Positions 56,601 to 64,000 of a DNA stretch of 64,000 nucleotides are shown piece by piece. The notes beneath the pieces are model-generated. The model had not been told where the DNA came from. It was given only the letters and a program-made list of their open reading frames with translations, and did no database searches. The DNA comes from Dryococelus australis (lineage: Eukaryota > Arthropoda > Insecta > Phasmatodea > Phasmatidae): assembly GCA_029891345.1 (NCBI GenBank), contig CM057009.1:230321178-230385177 (forward strand), written 5' to 3'. Numbering within the stretch: the first letter of the stretch is position 1; every line of letters starts with the position of its first letter. The translations under genes were made by a program, and so were the position numbers.

Positions 56601-57149
56601 ACAACACTTCATACGAGGTTAAAGAACAAATGATGACTTGCACATCCCTATACCAAGCATTAGCAGAAGCTATTTTACAAGCACCTCATAAACAGGACAA
56701 AATTTTAATAAATATTCTTAAATACAGTATTAACCATTGGGATATTATAAAAAAAACTATTTGAAGTATGAACTACAATCTCAGGACAGAAATATGGTAG
56801 CCAAGGTGTTGACTAATGAAGACATTTTCCCAATGCACACAATATGTAAAATTATCACCACACTGTATCAAGTGAACTTACAGATATTTAAGGAAAATAG
56901 TCCCACTGATATAGAAAGAACATGTATTGATCCTGTGTTGAAATGTAGATACTCATTGGTAATAAATTAGAACAGCCACATTTCTTGCCTGTGTATACAC
57001 ATGACCAAAAGTACATTAAAATTAATGATGAATCGATTTTTCATTTATGCCCATTGCTGTAAATGCCTCACTACTTGTTGGATAATACGAATTTGACCCT
57101 CATATTAAGCAACTAAAGTTAGCCTTACTTCACCCAGACTAGGCCGAAA
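56601..57149 (+). other. E6 RNase H-integrase spacer
   Basis: Frames 56435-56764 and 56737-56970 continue with a Leu/Ile/Lys-rich sequence that shows no domain I recognise. It is the normal tether before integrase, somewhat degraded. Confidence 0.4.
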
Positions 57150-58290
57150 ACAAATACCGTCGATTGAGCCACCGATATGGTATTACAGCAATTGGCGAAA
57201 TTTTTCTAAAAGTTAATATACCTCAGGGTGCCACCAAGCTAACTATTGAAGCACAAGTTTATTTTAATGAAATTATCCAGGGCCTACATGATGCATTATT
57301 CGGAGGTCACTTTGGTACTTTCAAAACCCTTAAAAAATTTAAGCATTCATACTACTGGGATACCATGAATACCAATATTAAGAAATATGTATGATCATGT
57401 CCTATTTGTCAGAAAATAAAAGCTATTAATTCTAAACCAGTAGGTCAGCTGATGCATATCCCTCCCCAACCACTGTTGATAGAATGGGCGTTGATGAGAA
57501 GAAGCCTGGCCCTACAATTGTTCATAAGCATAAATACATACTTGTAATGACAGAGTACTCTACTCATTATGTTGTAGAGAAGGCCATACCGTCAATTGAC
57601 GTCACCACGTGTGTGGAATTCATTAAACAGGCCGAGCTCCAATTTGGCTGCCCCGAGCAAAATTTGGCAGACTGAGGTACAAGCTTTCAGAAGGAATTAA
57701 TAAGTGAACTTCTGCAAAACCTTGGTATTAAGAAATTAATAACTACTGCTTACAAACCTCGGTGTAACAGTTTGTTAAAAGCATCCAACCATATAACTGG
57801 GGAACAATTAACTGCTTGTGCAAATTGCGACCATGCCAATTGGGACCTTTACATAGATTTCATTTCTTAAGATTATAATACTAGTGTTAATACTACCACC
57901 AAGTTTACTTAATTCTACTTATTGCATGGCGTAGAAGCTGCCCTTCTGGCACAAGTAGTAGCAGGTCAGCACTCACAATGAGCTCATGACTGGTGTCAGA
58001 GACTGTTACAAGATCATGAAATTGCTAAAGTAAACTTAATTCAAGCCCAAAAGAATAAAAATAATCACTTTGACCATTCGCACAAAAAAGTACTCTGCGT
58101 ATAAATTATTACATCTGGATTCCTAATAGAGACAGTCAGAGAGCACTCGTGCATCGATATCGCAGCCCTTTTTAGATTAACTGACGTGTTAGGCGAATCA
58201 ACCATCCATATACAAACACATAAAACAGGGCCTCCCAAATATGACACAGTGTGTACCTGTCGTTCCAAACCTGCATTTATACACTAATTC
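57150..58290 (+). pseudogene. E6 integrase
   Basis: Frame 57164-57394 carries the zinc module: 'GLHDALFGGHFGTFKT' with its two His, then Cys-Pro-Ile-Cys after a stop at 57392. The core in frame 57484-57675 reads 'YILVMTEYSTHYVVEKAI', with Glu in place of the first catalytic Asp. 'FGCPEQNLAD' then leads to a TGA stop where the second Asp box begins. Near 57760-57800 the 'YKPRCNSLLKASN' block marks the third residue, changed to Ala. A C-terminal GPY/F-like 'HRYRSPF' lies near 58155. Inactive. Confidence 0.8.
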
Positions 58291-58588
58291 AGTGTCATTC
58301 TGAAAGCATTTAATTGTGAGTTGTAAGTGTGCATTGTTTAATATATACTCTAATAATCTGTTACAGTATGTTTCAATATCTAACTGAGAAAGACAACGTG
58401 ATGTGAACCACTGTGGGTGCCATTCGCAACGCTGCCCAGGCAGCCCATACGCACTGCAAATGGGACCTGCTAACAACGCTCTGGACTCAGCACGTGTCCA
58501 AGACAGTAGGAAGCAGCCAGCATAAGGCACCTGCCTAGCATTCCTGTATGTCGTCGCACCTCTGGGTGACTGTTGAGGGACCAAGGAC

Positions 58589-60470
58589 GTGGAGAAGGGA
58601 ACCACGGCTGCCAGCCCAGACCTAGTGCTGCTCCACTACAGCAGCTGTGATATGCAACACACCGTTGGCAGCAGTACGCGAGTGCGAGTTATGCTCTATG
58701 CATGCACCAACCATCGCCATGGCGACACCAATCGATGGCCACACCCAAGCAGAAGAGTGGGGTGCACTTTCAGTCCATCTCGCCTGCCATGCAGCCATGG
58801 TCATGACTGTAGTATGTTTTCTTCTACCAGCTGTCCTGTTGTTGCCAGCCACCTACAGGAACCATGCTGGAATCTATTGGGCTCCTGCTAACATCGATTT
58901 TGTATACGAACAAAGCATTCCTCTCATTTACACTATTGCATTACACTTTCCCGCAATACCAGAATCCATTGATCAATACTTGCATAGGAACCATGCTGGA
59001 ATCTATTGGGCTCCTGCTAACATCGATTTTGTATACGAACAAAGCATTCCTCTCATTTACACTATTGCATTACACTTTCCCGCAATACCAGAATCCATTG
59101 ATCAATACTTGCATGTGGTTTGTGCAGATAGAAACTCAACATCATGTGCTAATGGAAAACTTTTATATGGAAAACTGTGTATTACGAGAATTCCATGATG
59201 ACTCGCATACCCAGTTTCGAGGAAGCAGAGGGATTCGGGTACTCGGCGATGTGGTATCGTGGTGTTGTAAATTTTTTTAACAAATAAACTCCTATATGCT
59301 TTGCTTGAAAATGATACCCTGTTGGACAGTCAAATCAACACACTCGCTGGTAAGATTTACACAACCAACAATTCTCTTAATGTGTCCTTTAAGGTGATCA
59401 ACAAAATACAACACAAGATGGAAGATAAGATAAATTCTCTCTCACAAACAATTAATGGCATTTCCATGTTTTGAAAAACGAAAAGTCAGCAATGAGTAAA
59501 CTTGTAACCTTTGAGGCTCAGTATAACTTGTTAGTCACAAGTTGATCAATAACATGATAATAGATCATTCAATTCAAACCTATATTAACTCCTGCCAGTT
59601 GCATAAGTTACCGCTTAATGCAGCAAACAAGACCCAGCTCTCAAATGATCTCAGTAAATTAAATGTACATCTCGAAACTGAACTTTACAATAAGCATTAG
59701 TGTCTCCGATAACATTAAATATTACTTATATGCACTGATAGAATGTTCATGCTCTAAAAGCCAGCTAATGATAAAATTACAAGTGCCTGTTACCAGAGTT
59801 CATTACTTGTGTAAAAATGATAACATAATACCAGTTCCCTACCATTTTGCCAACTAATAATGAACGATTCATGTACCATTTGCTACCATTGCAATTGATC
59901 CTAAGGCAGACATTGTAAAATTAATCTCCCACTCACCAGCCATAACACAGGATGTTATATTCATCCCGAAAGAATCACTCACATATGATAATTCTAAATG
60001 TGTAAAGGCAGCATTTCTGCTGTCCGATGCTACTTCATTATTTTCAGCGTGCAAATTTCACTGCTCTCATGGCATTTCATTTTCCATTTTACGTATATTT
60101 CTATATAAATATATTTTAACCAACCCCCCTGGAGGCACAGTCTTAGAGTGCGTTATCAATTCCCTTAAAGTAAATATTACAGATCATAACATAGGAAGTG
60201 TAGAATTACATTTGCCATGCGGCTGTAAGATTGGAACACCTGACCACACTATTGTTGAGGCCATGCATCTGTGTGATGTATGTGCGCCTACTCTGCCCTT
60301 ATAGCGAACTGTCATACCTGTACACTGGCTAAACCAGCAGTTGTTCCAGTAAGAAAAATGATCTATCTTTCACAGCAGGTATTCACTTGTACAACAAAAG
60401 TACTGTTCTTGACACCAACTAGCAGATTAATCGCACATCGTTGCCAGTACTCTCAGCAGTAGATTCAGTT
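58589..60470 (+). pseudogene. E6 env-like region
   Basis: Frame 58647-59198 (183 codons) has one strongly hydrophobic segment near 58785-58850, like a signal peptide or anchor, followed by a 43-residue block present twice in tandem. A neighbouring frame (58864-59280) spans the same duplication. Beyond 59280 segments suggest a coiled coil ('NTLAGKIYTTNNSLNVSFKV' near 59335), then, at 60010-60300, a cysteine-bearing ectodomain piece with 'NPPGGTVLECVINSL' and a Pro-Cys-Gly-Cys motif. Env by position and features only; I cannot name its family. Many stops. Confidence 0.45.
58858..59115 (+). repeat. Perfect 129-bp tandem duplication in the env-like ORF
   Basis: 58858-58986 and 58987-59115 agree at 128 of 129 positions (they differ only at the last base). 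The unit is 43 codons, so the frame is kept. In a sequence this decayed, such identity means a very recent event or an assembly artefact. Confidence 0.95.
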
Positions 60471-60479
60471 TCCTTACTT

Positions 60480-62340
60480 GGTAAGTTCAAAGAAAACAAA
60501 CTGTTTTCAGTGTAGGATCCAAGCCACTACGACTATATATCCATGGGAATAATAATTTCCTTATGTTTGCTGTTGTCAACTTTTATACATATAAAGCTTA
60601 TACAGCTCTCCATGTTGTTGTCACAAGTAAACACACTCCAGTATAGAATTTCCTAATGTCCTATACACAAAGGTAACTGCAGATCTCTTCTGTAAAAGGC
60701 AGAAATAAGATGTGTAAGTATTTGTTAACTTGTGTTCCACTATAGTACCTTCTTGCACTGTGAATAATATTTATGAATACAAATTCCTAAGAGCGCTGAG
60801 ATAAACCACTAGTGATGAGAGTTAATTATAAAGAGAATCTAAACATATGTAACTGAATATTAGACATAAAAGTCTTTAAATAGTGCTAAGCATTTCCATG
60901 ATTAGCTAGAAGTAAGTGCCTCCCGGAATTATTAGTTCAGTGATTAACATGACTGTTCTTGCATTTGACAATTTTTTTTTAAATATATATTTAATAACCT
61001 GTGTACCTGGCAACATAAGCTCAAACTGTAGTGATAAGTATATGGCTATTGAGCACCCAATTATAGATATCAATTAGGTAAAAGGAAATTTAGTATTTTC
61101 TTAGTATATAAAATGAGGTAACAAGACTAATGGCTCCCAACACCATACATAGTATATCATTAAGTTAATTTGTAAATATATATTTTTTTTAAGTATCATT
61201 CAATATTCCCTAGAATTCATACCTATGGGTATATATAGTATACTGTTCCACAATTGTATGTATAATGATTGAATAAAGAACATTTATAAAAACAAACATT
61301 CTTATATATAAGATAATTGTTAACTTCTGATTGTAAACTTCAATATTAAGAGAATAAATATACTCACAATTTTCATGCTGTAGCTATATTAGAATTAAGT
61401 GAGTTTTTTCTATTAATATTTACATAAGGAATCTAATATACTTGTGTATTTTCACATACTTAATGCCAACAAACGCACATATAGTACAATTTTTTTTCTT
61501 AACTATACACATACAAGTGCAAAGACTTTATATATTTAAAAAAATATTATTTGCAAAAAACTTTTCTATCTACGAAGTGAGTATTGTGTTAAAGTAAAAG
61601 ACACTTAGTGAGTATCAACGTGTGTTATGACAGACACTACTACGACAATACAGTGCGTCTACACATATACACATTTTAAAGTGTGATGCGCTGCGCCTTA
61701 TTGAATCGCCGAGGGGGTTATGCGAAGCTTACCGTCTGCCCTACCAGTTGTCGGGAGTGCTGAAGTCTGATTAACGACATGGCGTCGATTTCGCCTCATG
61801 TCCGACGAATCCAGCGCCAAAATGAAAATATGAAAGAAACTCAACTTAATGAATAACATATTAAGTGAAATTGAAGTTGTACATAATTAAGACTGCTAAA
61901 CTAAAACACATTGGTGACATACTCGTGAACGCCGGAGCCCCAGATATGGCTAAGAATGTGACGTTACGAAAATGTCACCACACTTGAAGGTTGATATTAA
62001 ATGAAATGATGCCTCAGGTGGTTGATTCTCGATAGATTATTACATGTACACTCCTAAAATTAACATTTAAAATCGGAGAAGTCCCCTCCAGTGATGATGA
62101 ATATTGCATACAGTCACTGAGTTCAGTGTTCAGATAGTAGTTATAGTCCAGTGGTAAGGTTAGGAGGAAGGGAGATTGCTATACCGTGTATGCTAGTGCA
62201 TCTATTGATGCATAAAAATCGTGTGAACACATTAATAAAACAATGAAACAATAAACAGACAAGAAAAGCTGTAAAACATGAATGATGTGATTGCAGATGT
62301 TGACCAATATTTGCAGTATTCCTGGCATCCTCAGTTGTCA
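60480..62340. other. AT-rich region beyond E6
   Basis: Long AT-rich stretch with T and A runs (60970-60985, 61180-61192) and no recognisable gene. I expected a 3' LTR of E6 here but found no partner upstream of gag. A short GC-richer patch at 61700-61830 is unexplained. Confidence 0.4.
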
Positions 62341-62346
62341 CATTAG

Positions 62347-62605
62347 CTGAGATTACCAAGGCATAGAGCTCGGATGCAGGAGATTTAGGCTCGAAACTCG
62401 GTCGAACTGGTACATTTTTTTACTGGCCCAAACAAATTAATATATGTGTAGCCAAACAAATCTCTATTTGTACAAACCAAATATTACAGTTTGGGGCAAA
62501 CAAATGAGAACAACAAAATAATTTGGTTTCAGCAACAAAATATTTAATTGCCCCTATAATAACAAATAATTTGGTTGTGCCAAACAAATCTTGTTTGATT
62601 CAACA
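62347..62605 (+). mobile_element. SINE-like element with (CAAACAAAT) tail
   Basis: An A-box-like TAGCTGAGATTACCAAGGC at 62345 and a B-box-like GGCTCGAAACTCGG at 62388 form a tRNA-like head. It is followed by a body in which CCAAACAAAT-like motifs recur about six times (62430-62590), some inverted as ATTTGTTTGG-like. It may share its head type with 52325-52405. Confidence 0.5.
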
Positions 62606-62629
62606 TAAAATTTTCTCAATGTGGCACTA

Positions 62630-63240
62630 CCAAGAAAAATGATGGCCAAGGCACTGCCTAGCAAAATGGTAGTCAGTAAGCTGGTGGTGACCATATTCTC
62701 GACCAGTACATCGGTGGTAGCCATTTTGTTAGCCAGGCCAGCCAAATGTCTGGAAGCTACCATTATATCGATTGTCTGTACTTCCTGCTCTAGCAATCTG
62801 TAACACTGCCACTGCTGAAGCCTGTACCGCATCCCCAAGGCTACCAATTCACTGCCTAGCAAAATGGTAGCCAATTCAGAACATCATGCTATGTCAATCT
62901 GGTCAGCCATTTTGTAAGTCGTAATGTCTAGCAAAATTGTTGCCGATGAACTGCCTCCCAAAATCAAATTCAATGCAGAACATACTTCTCTGCAATCCGG
63001 TCCGCCATCTTGGAGCTAACACTGCCTAGAAAAATGTCATTACAGCCTAGCAAAATGGTGGCCAATGTACTTCCTAGCAAAATGGTGGCAAATGTACTTT
63101 CCAGAAAAATGGCAGCAAATGATGACTTAGCAAATTGTCGTCAATGCACTACCTAGAAAATGGCTGTCAATGCACTGTTAAGCAAAATGGCATCCAATGC
63201 TCTGTATAGCAAAATTGCAAATGGATACCTGGCCACCATC
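62630..63240 (+). repeat. 27-bp degenerate tandem repeat
   Basis: Units near CCTAGCAAAATGGTGGCCAATGTACTT. The best run is 63023-63210, with adjacent units at about 27-bp steps. Looser units are scattered through 62640-63010. Both strands give short ORFs from the repeat, which I do not regard as genes. Confidence 0.8.
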
Positions 63241-63424
63241 CTGGATGATGTCTCAAGGGAAAAAATTCGTATTTGCAGAATTTTTCCATATGCCTCCGGC
63301 ATCCATCTTGGATATGTACCTCCTGATCTGTCATTCTGTTCAGTGTTCTCTGGGTGCTCCCAACCATATTTTCTGAAGGGGGAGAGCCCATTCCAAGACA
63401 CCCTGCCATCCTCTGGTCAAGTTT

Positions 63425-63655
63425 GCTCTATGCTTGCATATAAGCATAGTTGTCTGTATTTCCTAACCATTTGAGATTAAACTACCATGTTCATAACATA
63501 GGCATCACCCATGACAATGAGAATGGTAGGAGGACCAAGTATACCTTACGCCTTCTTATAAGCATAGTTGGCTGTAATTTCCGAACAGTTTAAGATACAA
63601 CTACCAAAAATCGTAATATAGACCTTGCCCCAGGCAATGAAAAGAGACGACCTCA
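63425..63655 (+). repeat. 118-bp tandem pair
   Basis: ATAAGCATAGTTG occurs at 63440 and 63558. Then TGTATTTCC/TGTAATTTCC, GAGATTAAACTACCA/AAGATACAACTACCA, and GACAATGAGAA/GGCAATGAAAA follow in the same order. Confidence 0.65.
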
Positions 63656-64000
63656 GGACTCGCCTAAACCACCCGACAGATATTGCAAACTATGAGAACC
63701 TCGCATAGGCTTACCAACTTAACAAAAATAAAGGAAGTGGTGCTGGAAACATTCTGTCTTCACTTAGGTTACCAGTCCGATGCCATGAACACCATTGTAT
63801 TGGATGTGTGAGGAGATGAAAAAGTGTACAGGCCTTCACATCTGGCAGACAGTTTAGGGTAAAAACACTTGCATTGGACTACACACTCGCCAGACTTGCT
63901 ATCACAAGACTGGCGTTCAATATTGGAGAACAGCATAGGCCACACACCCACTTTGCCTAAGCTGACAACACATTCGATACACTTGAACAATACAGGCTAC
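63656..64000. other. Window end, no gene assigned
   Basis: A minus-strand frame at 63769-63990 is cysteine-containing (seven Cys) and open for 73 codons. Nothing in it is recognisable, and it may continue outside the window. Confidence 0.3.

Larger units (their letters stand above)
53060..60470 (+). mobile_element. Gypsy-like element E6 with env-like tail
   Basis: Gag, CCHC knuckle, protease, RT, RNase H and integrase follow in order on the plus strand, then an env-like region. Active-site motifs are well kept (DTG in protease, YIDD in RT), yet stops punctuate all domains. Its protein wording differs from both the E1/E2/E3/E5 group and E4, so it is a third lineage. No LTRs were identified. 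Confidence 0.85.

Noticed and set aside
63769..63990. Cysteine-rich minus-strand frame as a secreted peptide gene
   Set aside because: No signal peptide, no recognisable spacing, and it runs to the window edge.

Overview
The window reads as repeat-dense, gene-poor nuclear DNA of an animal, most likely an insect with a large genome. The case for an insect is indirect: one element has the gag-pol-env layout of insect errantiviruses with a baculovirus-F-like envelope, the other coding relics are Ty3/gypsy, there are tRNA-derived SINEs, and there is no bacterial or organellar gene organisation. I found no convincing complete host gene, no rRNA, no functional tRNA and no CRISPR array. Every recognisable coding stretch belongs to a decayed LTR retroelement, and stops and frameshifts break all of them.

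Layout, left to right. 1-1738: a short duplicated fragment of a gypsy pol tail, then AT-rich sequence. 1739-10003 (+): element E1, a Ty3/gypsy copy with both LTRs. Its reverse transcriptase is split by a 2.0-kb TG...CA solo-LTR-like insertion at 4056-6064. 10333-12025: a SINE, a tRNA-like stretch and a 340-bp tandem duplication. About 13590-18990 (-): element E2, Ty3/gypsy, 3' end at left. 19000-24900: AT-rich DNA with a TIR MITE (20028-20402) and a second copy of the SINE. About 24990-30168 (+): element E5, Ty3/gypsy with a 1.2-kb 3' LTR. 30301-49016 (-): element E4, an env-bearing errantivirus-like endogenous retrovirus. Its 3' LTR was later split by E3 (31389-39117, -), another Ty3/gypsy element with both LTRs and a 4-bp target duplication. 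49690-52215: a minisatellite field built of GAGGATTG-type and 14-bp GAGTCAGTCTGCAG units, with an inverted-repeat element inside. 53060-60470 (+): element E6, a third type of gypsy-like element with gag, pol and an env-like tail that carries a perfect 128-bp tandem duplication. 60480-64000: AT-rich DNA, a SINE-like head, a 27-bp degenerate repeat field and a 118-bp tandem pair.

E1, E2, E3 and E5 look like relatives: similar RT and integrase wording, and similar LTR termini or 3' LTR motifs. In E2 and E3 the Gag side begins with a cysteine/histidine array of C4HC3 (PHD-finger) type with nearly identical spacing, just upstream of homologous Gag segments. This is the best candidate here for something undescribed: a Ty3/gypsy lineage with a PHD-like finger fused to Gag. 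The second most interesting structure is the nested E3-in-E4 arrangement, which dates E3 as younger than E4 and lets the E4 LTR be reassembled on the map from its two halves.

All coordinates of decayed domains are approximate (tens of bases). No alignment or database search was run; homology between copies was judged by eye.
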